Positions 1 to 7,153 of a stretch of DNA of 14,947 bases are shown piece by piece. The notes beneath the pieces are model-generated. The model did not search any database. It was not told the DNA's origin and saw only the letters and a program-made list of their open reading frames with translations. The first letter of the stretch is position 1. The number at the start of each line of letters is the position of its first letter. The stretch is from Bacilli bacterium (GTDB lineage Bacteria; Bacillota_I; Bacilli_A; RF39; UBA660), in assembly GCA_918219625.1 (NCBI GenBank), contig CAKJXT010000002.1:1-14947 (forward strand), in the 5' to 3' direction. Both the position numbers and the translations under genes were made by a program.

Positions 1-1145
1 AATTAAATGTACACGATGGAATAAGAATACTAGATAAAAATGATAAAGGATTAATGTTAAATAAAATGTTCATAAATAAAACAAATGTAAAAGAAGCAAA
101 CAAAAACGATATAATAAACTTTAAATATGAACATGTAAATAAAGGCTCTATAGTAGTAAAAACAACAGACTATAAACAAATAGAAGAAATAAATAAATTA
201 ATAGAAAATAAAACAAGAAAAGTAAATATAAAAGGAAAAATAACTTTAAAAGAAAAAGCAATACTAGAATTAACAGATGGAAAAAACACTGTAAAAATAG
301 AAGAAAATATAATTGAACAAGCAAAAAACAATCCTATAACAAAAGAAACTATAGAAAAACAAATAAATAAAATAAAAAACACACCATTTAAATTAGAAAA
401 ACTAGAAATAATAATGGATGACAATATATTCGTAAATATAAAAGATTTAAACGAACTAAGAAGAAAAGCGATAGAAGAACTAACAAATAAAAGACAATAT
501 AAAACAAAATATAAAAAAGAAACATACAATATAGAAGTTCCTGACTTTAAAAAAACACAAGAACAAAGCTACTTAATAAGTGATATAGAACAATATAAAA
601 AAATAAAAGAATTTGACTACTTATATGTAGACAATATTGAACTATACAATAAAATAAAAGAAAAAAACATATACTTAAAACTACCAAGAGTAATAAATAA
701 ATATAAAGAATACAATGAAAGAATACTAGTAGGAGAAATAGGATCTATAAATAAATACAAAAACATAGATACAGACTTCTCATTTAATGTAGTAAACTCA
801 TATGCAGTTGCGTTCCTACATAGCTTAGGAGTAAATAAAATAACACTATCACTAGAACTATCATTAGAACAAACAAAACAAATTATAGATAACTATCATA
901 AAAGATATAAAAAACATCCTAATCTAGAAGTGATAACACAATGTTACGAAGAAGCAATGGTATCAAAACACAATATATTAGACTATTACAAAATAAAGGA
1001 AGCAAAACTAAAAGATAGACTAAATAATCTATATGACATAAAAATAAAAGATAATCTAATGTATATATATAATTGCAAAAAGAGAAATCTAGATAAACAA
1101 GAATACTATAATATTGGAATTAATGTTACAAGAATTAACCTATAA
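1..1145 (+). CDS. Peptidase U32 family protein, 5'-truncated by window edge
   Basis: The frame is open from position 3 to a TAA at 1143-1145, giving 380 visible residues. The first in-window ATG (54) is not the real start, because the upstream codons already encode family sequence (VHDGIRILDKNDKGLMLNKM), which resembles the beginning of the DUF3656-type insert found after the catalytic half of collagenase-like U32 peptidases. The C-terminal half has the U32 repeat features: NSYAVAFLHSLGVNKITLS, then ELSLEQ, and EAMVSKHNIL, comparable to the usual MVSEHCPL-type motif. The conserved N-terminal catalytic domain therefore lies outside the window. U32 proteins are cytoplasmic peptidases, and some members take part in tRNA/23S rRNA hydroxylation; which role applies here cannot be told. 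The gene ends in an intrinsic terminator that includes its stop codon. Family assignment is good; the specific function is unknown. Confidence 0.8.
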   Translation, partial: LNVHDGIRILDKNDKGLMLNKMFINKTNVKEANKNDIINFKYEHVNKGSIVVKTTDYKQIEEINKLIENKTRKVNIKGKITLKEKAILELTDGKNTVKIEENIIEQAKNNPITKETIEKQINKIKNTPFKLEKLEIIMDDNIFVNIKDLNELRRKAIEELTNKRQYKTKYKKETYNIEVPDFKKTQEQSYLISDIEQYKKIKEFDYLYVDNIELYNKIKEKNIYLKLPRVINKYKEYNERILVGEIGSINKYKNIDTDFSFNVVNSYAVAFLHSLGVNKITLSLELSLEQTKQIIDNYHKRYKKHPNLEVITQCYEEAMVSKHNILDYYKIKEAKLKDRLNNLYDIKIKDNLMYIYNCKKRNLDKQEYYNIGINVTRINL

Positions 1146-1163
1146 TTCTTGTTTATTTTTTTT
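1128..1163 (+). terminator. Intrinsic terminator of the U32 gene, overlapping its stop codon
   Basis: A perfect 9-bp stem (acaagaatt, 1128-1136, with aattcttgt, 1144-1152) closes a 7-nt loop and is followed by a T-rich run at 1152-1163. The TAA stop (1143-1145) lies between loop and right arm, so the left arm is coding sequence. Confidence 0.85.
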
Positions 1164-1177
1164 AAATGTACTATAAT
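1149..1177 (+). promoter_or_regulatory. Candidate housekeeping promoter for cdsA-rseP
   Basis: TTGTTT (1149-1154), a 17-bp spacer and TATAAT (1172-1177) form a SigA-type promoter. Its -35 box overlaps the right arm and T-tract of the preceding terminator. A Shine-Dalgarno AGGTG (1191-1195) follows just before the cdsA ATG at 1201. Confidence 0.65.
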
Positions 1178-1200
1178 ATATATAGAAAATAGGTGAATAC

Positions 1201-1998
1201 ATGAAAAGAACTATAGCAGCTCTAATATTAGTATTAATAATAATACCAATTATAATACAAGGCGGAAATATATATAATACAGCAGTATTTATAATATCTT
1301 TAATAGGAATGAATGAATTTATAAATATAAAAAATGAAAAAAAACAAGTCCCAATTTTTATTAGAACAATAAGTTTTGTTGCGCTTTCATTTTTAATATT
1401 TTCAAATATGAATAAACTATCAACATTTACAATTGACTATAGAGTATTATCAGGAATATTTATATTATTTTTACTACCATCAATATTATATAATGATAGA
1501 TCAAAATATAGTGTGAATGATGCATTCTATTTAATAGGAAGTACACTATTCTTAGGAATATCATTTGGATTATTAATACCAATAAGAAACTTAGGAATGA
1601 ACACTCTAATATATTTACTATTAATAAGTTCAATGGCAGATACATACGCTTTAATAACTGGAAAATTAATAGGGAAACATAAACTAACAGAGATATCACC
1701 TAATAAAACAATAGAAGGATTAATAGGTGGATTAATATTTGGAACATTTATTCCTGTAGTATTTTATAAAACAGTAATAAACCCAGATATAAATACAATA
1801 AAACTTGCCCTAATAACAACATTTTTGTGCTTATTAGGACAATTCGGAGATCTTGCTTTTTCAGCAATTAAAAGATACTTTGGTAAAAAAGACTTTTCAA
1901 ACTTAATACCAGAACATGGAGGACTACTAGATAGATTAGACAGTATAACATTTATACTACTAGGATTTATGTTCTTCATAGGCATAATAGGAGGTTAA
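1201..1998 (+). CDS. cdsA: Phosphatidate cytidylyltransferase (CDP-diglyceride synthase)
   Basis: This integral membrane enzyme condenses phosphatidic acid with CTP to form CDP-diacylglycerol, the precursor of phosphatidylglycerol and cardiolipin. The 265-residue protein is of normal family length and consists almost wholly of hydrophobic helices. The CdsA signature is visible near the C-terminus (residues 221-247): SAIKR, KKD at 229-231, and PEHGGLLDRLD at 237-247, fitting the S-x-x-K-R-x4-K-D...H-G-G-x-x-D-R-x-D pattern. An earlier conserved stretch around residues 145-170 carries ADTYALITGKLIGKHKL and SPNKT. The start at 1201 has an AGGTG ribosome site. rseP follows after one base, with its Shine-Dalgarno inside the cdsA end. 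In many Firmicutes uppS precedes and dxr separates cdsA from rseP; both are absent here. Confidence 0.95.
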   Translation: MKRTIAALILVLIIIPIIIQGGNIYNTAVFIISLIGMNEFINIKNEKKQVPIFIRTISFVALSFLIFSNMNKLSTFTIDYRVLSGIFILFLLPSILYNDRSKYSVNDAFYLIGSTLFLGISFGLLIPIRNLGMNTLIYLLLISSMADTYALITGKLIGKHKLTEISPNKTIEGLIGGLIFGTFIPVVFYKTVINPDINTIKLALITTFLCLLGQFGDLAFSAIKRYFGKKDFSNLIPEHGGLLDRLDSITFILLGFMFFIGIIGG

Positions 1999-1999
1999 T

Positions 2000-3031
2000 A
2001 TGACACTAATATATATGATTTTAATGCTTGGAATAATAGTATTTATACATGAATTTGGACACTTTATATTCGCAAAAAAAGCAGGAATATATGTATATGA
2101 ATTCTCAATAGGAATGGGTCCAAGAATATTTAAATTCAATAGAAAAGATGATGAAACAGAATATTCAATAAGACTATTCCCAATAGGTGGATATGTTCAA
2201 ATGGCAGGAGAAGGATTAGAAGAAGACGAAAAAATACCAGAAGATAAGAAAATGCAATCAAAAACATGGATGCAAAGATTCTTAACAGTAATAGCTGGTA
2301 TAATGTTTAACTTCATTTTAGCTATAACACTACTATTTGTAGTAGGACTAATAAACGGAGCCCCAACAAACAAGCCATATATAACACAAGTAGAAGAAGG
2401 AATAAATAGTAACCTAATAAAAGAAAATGATAAAATATTAGAAGTAAATGGAAAAAAAGTAATATTCACAGACACAATGCTTCTTAGAATACATGTATCA
2501 AATGGAAAACCATTAAAACTAAAAGTAGAATCAGATGGAAATATAAAAGAAGTAACACTTAATCCTATAGAAGTAAATGAAGATGGAAAAACAACATACA
2601 AATACGGAATAGGAATAGGTAGCAATGTAGAAAAAGGAATACTACCAGCACTAAGATATGCTTTCGTTAAATTCGCAAGTTTAATAGCGCAAATGGCAAT
2701 GGTAATCGGATACTTATTTACAGGAAAACTAGGAATATCTAGTTTATCAGGACCTGTAGGAATATTTGGTGTTGTAGGAGAATCAGCAAAAGCAGGATTT
2801 ATAGAATTAATATACTTAACAGCTTTTATAAGCTTAAATGTAGGATTTATGAATGTACTTCCTATTCCAGCACTTGATGGTGGAAGAATACTATTCTTAA
2901 TAATAGAAAAAATAAAAGGAAGTAAAGTAGATATAAAAGTCGAAAACACAATACACGCTGTAGGCTTTGCTTTATTAATGATACTAATGGTTGTAGTAAC
3001 ACTCAAAGATATACTTGGAATAATAAAATGA
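2000..3031 (+). CDS. rseP: RIP metalloprotease RseP/RasP (site-2 protease family, M50)
   Basis: This is an intramembrane zinc metalloprotease that cleaves transmembrane substrates such as anti-sigma factors and signal-peptide remnants. The zinc motif HEFGH is at residues 17-21 in the first membrane helix, followed by FAKKAG. A PDZ domain spans about residues 122-190 (for example EGINSNLIKENDKILEVNGK). The third catalytic ligand lies in NVLPIPALDGG with D293. Hydrophobic segments occur at roughly 95-117, 225-241, 268-288 and 316-334. The length of 343 residues fits Gram-positive members. GGAGGT at 1990-1995, inside the cdsA 3' end, is the ribosome site, so the two genes are co-transcribed. The stop TGA overlaps the ATG of the next small gene (ATGA at 3028-3031), which implies translational coupling. 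The local substrate is not visible from sequence. Confidence 0.95.
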   Translation: MTLIYMILMLGIIVFIHEFGHFIFAKKAGIYVYEFSIGMGPRIFKFNRKDDETEYSIRLFPIGGYVQMAGEGLEEDEKIPEDKKMQSKTWMQRFLTVIAGIMFNFILAITLLFVVGLINGAPTNKPYITQVEEGINSNLIKENDKILEVNGKKVIFTDTMLLRIHVSNGKPLKLKVESDGNIKEVTLNPIEVNEDGKTTYKYGIGIGSNVEKGILPALRYAFVKFASLIAQMAMVIGYLFTGKLGISSLSGPVGIFGVVGESAKAGFIELIYLTAFISLNVGFMNVLPIPALDGGRILFLIIEKIKGSKVDIKVENTIHAVGFALLMILMVVVTLKDILGIIK

Positions 3032-3303
3032 TAGATATTAAAAACTTCAAGTATGAAGACGACGATATAATAAGTGACGCAATCATAACTAGTTATCTAA
3101 ATAATGAAGCAAGTGAAGAATTTATTGAAAAATACATAAATAATCAAAAATTCCAAAACTACATAAAGAAAAACTGCTTAATAAAAAAAATAAATAAAGA
3201 TTACCTAAATAGATTATATAATGACTACAACAATGAAGAAGATGGAGATGTAGTAGAAGAATACAATTATATAACTAGTGTTAATCCAACAAGATGGATA
3301 TAA
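3028..3303 (+). CDS. Small hypothetical protein translationally coupled to rseP
   Basis: I do not recognise this 91-residue protein. Its ATG overlaps the rseP TGA (ATGA), and only a weak GGA (3016-3018) precedes it, so expression probably depends on rseP translation. It is hydrophilic, rich in Asn, Asp, Glu, Lys, Ile and Tyr, with no signal peptide or membrane helix, and is likely cytosolic. The middle (about residues 20-65) could form two or three helices (NNEASEEFIEKYINN, KKINKDYLNRLYNDY). The end is acidic (NNEEDGDVVEE) with a short distinct tail NPTRWI. Its codon use matches its neighbours, and an intrinsic terminator that includes its stop codon argues that it is a genuine last gene of the cdsA-rseP operon. 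Function unknown. Confidence 0.65.
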   Translation: MIDIKNFKYEDDDIISDAIITSYLNNEASEEFIEKYINNQKFQNYIKKNCLIKKINKDYLNRLYNDYNNEEDGDVVEEYNYITSVNPTRWI

Positions 3304-3330
3304 TAGACCAATAAGGTCTATTTTTTTTTT
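3302..3330 (+). terminator. Intrinsic terminator of the cdsA-rseP operon
   Basis: A perfect 8-bp stem (aatagacc, 3302-3309, with ggtctatt, 3315-3322) has a 5-nt loop and a ten-base T-tract (3321-3330). The left arm starts inside the TAA stop codon at 3301-3303. Confidence 0.9.
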
Positions 3331-3335
3331 AAAAT

Positions 3336-3363
3336 TTGACAAAATAAAAAAAATGAATATAAT
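3336..3363 (+). promoter_or_regulatory. Candidate SigA-type promoter of the GH25/LysM lipoprotein gene
   Basis: A consensus TTGACA (3336-3341), a 16-bp spacer and a consensus TATAAT (3358-3363) start six bases after the preceding T-tract. The ribosome site is an atypical CGGGGA (3378-3383) before the ATG at 3389. Confidence 0.75.
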
Positions 3364-3388
3364 ATAATAAAAAAAAACGGGGAAAAAT

Positions 3389-5206
3389 ATGAAAAATTTT
3401 AAATTAAGTAGAAGAATACTTCCATTATTAGCGGCGGGAATAACACTAGTATCTTTAAGTGGATGCAATGAAAAAACAGAAAGTATCAAAAAAGAAAATC
3501 TTGTTGGATATATTGATACAAATCCAAATGATGTTGATCCAGAAGATTTCATAATATTTAATGTTGGAAACCATAGTAGAACTGGAAAACTATCAGCATC
3601 AAAACTAGAAAAAAATTTAAAAAAATGTAAAAAACTAGGTATATCGGTCGGAATAATGGTTGAAAGCGACGCAATAGCTAAAATAGATATATATGAAGAT
3701 GTTGAATTTGTAAAAGGAATAATTGAACAAAACAACATCGATTTTCCTGTGTACTTAAATCCAAAAAATATAGTAGAAAGCAAAGAATTAAGTAAAGGCG
3801 AAAAAGCAGATTTTATAGGAGACTTCCTATATTTAATGGATGAAAACAATATATATGTAGGACTATATGGAACAAGCTCGGATTTAAAATATATAAATGA
3901 AAACTTACTTCCTATAGAAAAATATGATTGCTTTTTAGTAGAAGATGGAAAAGAAGAATATAATGGAAAATCATCAGTAAGAAATGACTTAAGAAATAAT
4001 ATACAATCAACATATAAGTCAAAAGAATACAATGATAATCTTGCTGAAATGATAAGACAAAAACATTATAATGAACAAGACTCTCTAAAACAAACAGGAT
4101 ACCATATTGTTCAAAAGGATGAAACACTAAGAGATATAGCAGACCTACATAATCTAAGTGAAAGTGGTATATTAAAATTTAACGAATTAAAAGAAGATGA
4201 TATAAAACCAGGTATAACACTTAGAATTCCAAATGAACTTCAAAATGAAAAAACACTCATAATGCCAAAACTACAAAGAGAAGAAAGAGCAGTGTATAGA
4301 GGAATAGATATATCACACTATCAGGGAGACCCCAAAAATATAAATTTTGCAGCTCTAAGCAAAAAAATACAATTCGTGATATTAAAGGTACTAGAAAAAA
4401 CACCAGGTAAAGAAGAAACTCGTGAAGAAATTATGGATGAATACTTCGAAGAGTACTATGAAAGATGTATAGATAATGGATTATTAGTAGGTGGATATTA
4501 TGTAACACATGCAACAACAGTAGAAGAAGCAAGAAAGGAAGCAGAATCAGTCTTAAAAGAAATAAAAAATAAAAAATTCGCATTTCCTATATTTATTGAC
4601 TACGAAAATGAGAGTGAAGAAGATAAAAACCAACTTGATAAAATAAGAAAAGATAAAAGTCTAGAAGAAATTCTTGCAGTTTCACGAGATATATTTAATC
4701 AAAATGGAATAAGATTTGGAATATATACAGGCATATCAACTTATGATGAAATGGTAGATATGATAGGACTAAAGAAACTACAACAAAATGAAACATGGTT
4801 AGCTTGTCATAAAGGATACTTATATGAAAATCTAGTTCAAGATAATGGCCCAAGATGTAGAACAGAAAATGGTAAGCTTGACTACCCATGTGATATTAAC
4901 CAAGTATCATGCACAATCAAAGATTTAGGAATTGGAAATGATGAAGGCTTTGCAGATTATAACCTATGCCATACACCATACACATATAAAACTACAGTAG
5001 AAGTAAAAGAAAATGAACCGACTGAAATATTTGAAACAAAAAAATATGATAGAAGAACCTCATCTGAAAAGAAGGTTGATCAATTTAAATGGGTGGTTAT
5101 TCCAGTAGCACTTTTTGCATTACTATATGGAACATATATCCGTATGGAACATACAGTAGAAAAAAGAAAAAAAGGAAAGCAAAAGACATTAGAAAAGATT
5201 CTTTAA
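3389..5206 (+). CDS. Lipoprotein with tandem GH25-like domains, LysM and C-terminal membrane anchor
   Basis: A predicted surface peptidoglycan hydrolase of 605 residues. The N-terminus is a lipoprotein signal with lipobox LSGC, lipidated Cys26. Residues ~38-205 resemble a GH25 barrel but lack its acidic catalytic pair: FPVYLNPKN (119-127) aligns by eye with FPIFIDYEN (399-407) of the second domain, so D404 and E406 become N124 and K126. A LysM follows at 238-281 (YHIVQKDETLRDIADLHNLS...LRIP). Residues ~302-515 are a GH25 lysozyme-type domain with RGIDISHYQG (D307) and the D-x-E motif (D404, E406). Residues 568-584 are a hydrophobic segment, followed by a basic tail ending KRKKGKQKTLEKIL. GH25 enzymes cleave MurNAc-GlcNAc bonds; LysM binds glycan. 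A lipid anchor plus a second membrane anchor is unusual. The gene stands alone, with its own promoter and terminator. Activity of the second domain is inferred from motifs only. Confidence 0.85.
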   Translation: MKNFKLSRRILPLLAAGITLVSLSGCNEKTESIKKENLVGYIDTNPNDVDPEDFIIFNVGNHSRTGKLSASKLEKNLKKCKKLGISVGIMVESDAIAKIDIYEDVEFVKGIIEQNNIDFPVYLNPKNIVESKELSKGEKADFIGDFLYLMDENNIYVGLYGTSSDLKYINENLLPIEKYDCFLVEDGKEEYNGKSSVRNDLRNNIQSTYKSKEYNDNLAEMIRQKHYNEQDSLKQTGYHIVQKDETLRDIADLHNLSESGILKFNELKEDDIKPGITLRIPNELQNEKTLIMPKLQREERAVYRGIDISHYQGDPKNINFAALSKKIQFVILKVLEKTPGKEETREEIMDEYFEEYYERCIDNGLLVGGYYVTHATTVEEARKEAESVLKEIKNKKFAFPIFIDYENESEEDKNQLDKIRKDKSLEEILAVSRDIFNQNGIRFGIYTGISTYDEMVDMIGLKKLQQNETWLACHKGYLYENLVQDNGPRCRTENGKLDYPCDINQVSCTIKDLGIGNDEGFADYNLCHTPYTYKTTVEVKENEPTEIFETKKYDRRTSSEKKVDQFKWVVIPVALFALLYGTYIRMEHTVEKRKKGKQKTLEKIL

Positions 5207-5219
5207 AGAATCTTTTTTT
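5193..5219 (+). terminator. Intrinsic terminator overlapping the stop of the GH25 gene
   Basis: A perfect 9-bp stem (aaaagattc, 5193-5201, with gaatctttt, 5208-5216) closes a 6-nt loop and runs into a T-tract (5213-5219). The TAA stop (5204-5206) is in the loop. Confidence 0.9.
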
Positions 5220-5220
5220 C

Positions 5221-5250
5221 TTGACTTATAATAAAAACATATGGTATGAT
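5221..5250 (+). promoter_or_regulatory. Candidate promoter of the GNAT-permease-Fur operon
   Basis: TTGACT (5221-5226), an 18-bp spacer and TATGAT (5245-5250) begin two bases after the previous terminator T-tract. Transcription would start at about 5256-5258, inside a palindrome. Confidence 0.65.
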
Positions 5251-5271
5251 AAATGCAACATTTTTGCATTT
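5251..5271 (+). promoter_or_regulatory. Palindrome over the predicted transcription start: possible Fur-family operator
   Basis: The perfect inverted repeat aaatgcaa (5251-5258), spacer cattt and ttgcattt (5264-5271) sits between the -10 box and the AAGGAG Shine-Dalgarno (5272-5277). Its position suits a repressor operator, and the operon ends with a Fur-family gene that could act on it. It could instead be a leader hairpin next to the ribosome site, but the left arm would be only partly transcribed, so an operator seems likelier. Confidence 0.45.
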
Positions 5272-5282
5272 AAGGAGTTTTT

Positions 5283-5768
5283 ATGATAATAGAATATAAT
5301 GAAATATATGATGAACAAATAAAAGATTTATTAGTAGAACTACAAAATCATATAGTAGACATAGATAAAGAAGGATATAATATTATAACTAATGAATATA
5401 GAGAACAATACTTTAATAAAACAATGGATGAAATAAAAAAATATGAAGGAAAAATGTTCTTATATAAAGAAAATAATGAAATACTAGGACTTGTAGTAGG
5501 TCTAATAAATAATGAAGAAACAAAAGAATATGACTTTCAAGCACCTAAACGCGGAAGAGTATCAGAACTAATAGTAACTAAAAAAATAAGAAGCAAAGGA
5601 ATTGGGAAACAACTATTAGATAAAATGAAAGAACACTTTAAAGAAAATGATTGTAAAGCTATTCTAATAGATGTATTTGGTTATAATGAAAAAGCAATAA
5701 GCTTCTATGAAAAAAATGGTTACCATACAAGATTAGTAGAAATGATTACAAAAATAGAGGAGAATTAA
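5283..5768 (+). CDS. GNAT family N-acetyltransferase
   Basis: The 161-residue protein has the acetyl-CoA-binding GNAT fold. Motif A is visible as RVSELIVTKKIRSKGIGKQL (from about residue 93), including the pyrophosphate-binding R-x-x-G-x-G (RSKGIG). The C-terminal motif B is NEKAISFYEKNGY. The N-terminal part (EYNEIYDEQIKDLLVELQNHI) is typical of small Gcn5-related enzymes that acetylate amines, amino acids or proteins. The substrate cannot be inferred. A strong AAGGAG (5272-5277) lies five bases before the ATG. The next gene starts one base after this stop, with its GAGGAG ribosome site formed by the last Glu codons, so this is the first gene of a three-gene operon with a metal permease and a Fur regulator. 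That link suggests metal stress, but no direct function in it is visible. Confidence 0.85.
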   Translation: MIIEYNEIYDEQIKDLLVELQNHIVDIDKEGYNIITNEYREQYFNKTMDEIKKYEGKMFLYKENNEILGLVVGLINNEETKEYDFQAPKRGRVSELIVTKKIRSKGIGKQLLDKMKEHFKENDCKAILIDVFGYNEKAISFYEKNGYHTRLVEMITKIEEN

Positions 5769-5769
5769 A

Positions 5770-6606
5770 ATGATAGACATAATAAAAGATACATTAATAG
5801 ATACAATAAAACTATTACCATTTCTATTTATAACATTTATAATAATAGAATATATAGAACACAAAATAAATAATAAAAAATTAATAACAAAATCAAAAAA
5901 ATTCGGACCATTCTTTGGAAGTGTATTAGGTGTAATTCCTCAATGTGGTATAAGTGCATCAGCTACAAATCTATACGCAACAAGAATAATCTCACTAGGA
6001 ACATTAATATCAGTATACCTATCAACTAGTGATGAAATGTTACCTATATTACTAGCTAATAAAACAAATACAAGCATAATATTAAAAATACTAGGACTAA
6101 AATTCTTAATAGGAATGATATCAGGATTTATAATAGACTTAATACTAAGAAAAAAAGAACAACCAAAAATAAAAGAATTATGTGTACATGATCACTGTCA
6201 CTGTAATCATGATCATAGTATAATTAAATCAGCCATAAAACATACACTAAAAATAACTTTATTTATAATGATATTCTCATTTGTAATAAATATAATATTT
6301 GAAAACTTTGGAGAATCTTTCTTAGAAAGCCTATTTATGAAAAATACAATATTCTCATACTTTCTATCAAGTCTAGTAGGACTAATACCAAACTGTGGAG
6401 CAAGTATCTTAATAACAGAACTATATATAAATAACACAATCACACTAGGTGCAGCTATGTCAGGACTATTAACTGGAGCTGGAATTGGTCTATTAATACT
6501 ATTTAAAACAAACAAAAATATAAAAGAAAATATAACAATAATATCTCTAATATATTTAATTGGAATTGTATCAGGAATAATAATAGATATGGTAGGTATA
6601 ATATGA
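5770..6606 (+). CDS. Putative heavy-metal permease (ArsP_2-like) with His/Cys-rich loop
   Basis: The 278-residue membrane protein has two homologous halves. Each carries a related motif after a hydrophobic helix: GVIPQCGISASATNLY (54-69) in the first and GLIPNCGASILITELY (204-219) in the second. This internal duplication with P-x-C-G signatures matches, from memory, the putative 10-TM metal exporter family (Pfam ArsP_2, often annotated as arsenic efflux or putative manganese transporter). The halves are joined by a cytoplasmic-type linker with a dense metal-binding run, CVHDHCHCNHDH (138-149), after the basic RKKEQPK. The length is at the lower end for the family. A Fur-family gene overlaps its end by four bases (ATGA), supporting a metal role. 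The ion (Zn, Mn, Ni or another) and the transport direction are not determinable; the His/Cys composition would suit Zn or Ni. Confidence 0.8.
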   Translation: MIDIIKDTLIDTIKLLPFLFITFIIIEYIEHKINNKKLITKSKKFGPFFGSVLGVIPQCGISASATNLYATRIISLGTLISVYLSTSDEMLPILLANKTNTSIILKILGLKFLIGMISGFIIDLILRKKEQPKIKELCVHDHCHCNHDHSIIKSAIKHTLKITLFIMIFSFVINIIFENFGESFLESLFMKNTIFSYFLSSLVGLIPNCGASILITELYINNTITLGAAMSGLLTGAGIGLLILFKTNKNIKENITIISLIYLIGIVSGIIIDMVGII

Positions 6607-6983
6607 TAGAAGAACTATTAAAAAACAAAAATCTAAAACAAACAAAACAAAGAATAGAAATACTAAAAATAATAGAAAAATTAGATATAAACGCAATTAA
6701 AAAAAATATATTAGACAATACCACTATAGACAAATCAACTGTATATAGAACATTAGAAACACTACTAGAAAACAATATAATAGAAACAAGTATAAACCAT
6801 AAAAATGAATTATACTATGAAATAAAACAAGAACATAAACACTATATAAAATGTATTAAATGTCATAAAAAAGAAGAAATAAATATATGCCCAGTAAAAA
6901 CAGTTGAAAAAAAGGGATTTAAAATAATATCACACAAAATAGAAATAGATGGAATATGCAATACATGTCAAAAAAGTGAATAA
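6603..6983 (+). CDS. Fur family metalloregulator
   Basis: A 126-residue transcriptional regulator of usual Fur/Zur/PerR size. The N-terminal winged helix shows LKQTKQRIEILKII (residues 11-24) and the recognition-helix stretch STVYRTLETLLENNII (45-60). The metal region has EHKHYIKCIKC, with H78, H80, C84 and C87, followed by C96, H111 and the C-terminal C119-x-x-C122. The two CxxC pairs would form the structural zinc site, and the His residues are candidates for the sensing site. The ATG overlaps the permease TGA (ATGA), so the gene is translationally coupled as the last gene of its operon. Autoregulation through the palindrome at 5251-5271 is a reasonable inference. Which subfamily (Zur, PerR, Fur, Mur) it belongs to is not clear from sequence alone. 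Confidence 0.92.
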   Translation: MIEELLKNKNLKQTKQRIEILKIIEKLDINAIKKNILDNTTIDKSTVYRTLETLLENNIIETSINHKNELYYEIKQEHKHYIKCIKCHKKEEINICPVKTVEKKGFKIISHKIEIDGICNTCQKSE

Positions 6984-7002
6984 TTATTATTCATTTTTTT
7001 TT
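6977..7002 (+). terminator. Intrinsic terminator of the GNAT-permease-Fur operon
   Basis: A perfect 7-bp stem (tgaataa, 6977-6983, with ttattca, 6987-6993) has a 3-nt loop and a nine-base T-tract (6994-7002). The TAA stop at 6981-6983 is part of the left arm. Confidence 0.8.
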
Positions 7003-7019
7003 AATCACAAATTGTGATT
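7003..7019. repeat. Palindrome P1, core TCACAA-A-TTGTGA
   Basis: A perfect 17-bp palindrome with 8-bp arms (aatcacaa / ttgtgatt) around one central A. It shares the TCACAA-N-TTGTGA core with P2 (7035-7061); the centres are 37 bp apart. There is no T-tract after it, so it is not a terminator by itself. It is a likely protein-binding site or structured element upstream of the ORF6N gene. Confidence 0.7.
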
Positions 7020-7034
7020 TCAAGTTAAAATGAT

Positions 7035-7061
7035 TTTGAGGTCACAATTTGTGACCTCAAA
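7035..7061. repeat. Palindrome P2, 13-bp perfect arms
   Basis: A perfect 27-bp palindrome: arm tttgaggtcacaa (7035-7047), central T, and its exact complement (7049-7061). It lies upstream of the -35 box of the ORF6N gene. A 25-bp segment (7036-7060) matches an in-gene near-palindrome (7361-7385) at 20 positions. Confidence 0.8.
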
Positions 7062-7089
7062 CATAAATACAAAAATTAACTAAAAGTTA

Positions 7090-7119
7090 TTTACAATACG
7101 AACATAAATATGTTATAAT
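7090..7119 (+). promoter_or_regulatory. Candidate promoter of the ORF6N gene
   Basis: TTTACA (7090-7095), an 18-bp spacer and TATAAT (7114-7119) form a SigA-type promoter. It is followed by an unusually G-rich ribosome site, AGGAGGGGG (7139-7147), before the ATG at 7154. The two palindromes lie upstream of this promoter, a position more typical of activation or of a shared upstream operator than of steric repression. Confidence 0.65.
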
Positions 7120-7153
7120 TCCTTTGTAGTAAAAAACTAGGAGGGGGAAATAA

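Noticed and set aside
2197..3006. 269-codon minus-strand open frame opposite rseP
   Set aside because: rseP on the plus strand has complete catalytic motifs and operon context. The antisense frame encodes a Ser/Ile/Phe-rich product with no motif, a typical shadow in AT-rich DNA.
3214..4032. 272-codon minus-strand open frame opposite the GH25 gene start
   Set aside because: It spans two transcription units, a terminator and a promoter of the plus strand, has no visible ribosome site or motif, and its product is a low-complexity Ser/Phe/Ile-rich sequence.
5089..5286. 65-codon plus-strand frame overlapping the end of the GH25 gene
   Set aside because: It reads through the terminator hairpin and the next promoter in a different frame from the GH25 gene and has no family features.
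7003..7061. The paired palindromes as a CRISPR array or terminator
   Set aside because: There are only two unequal copies with no regular spacers, and no T-tract follows either one.
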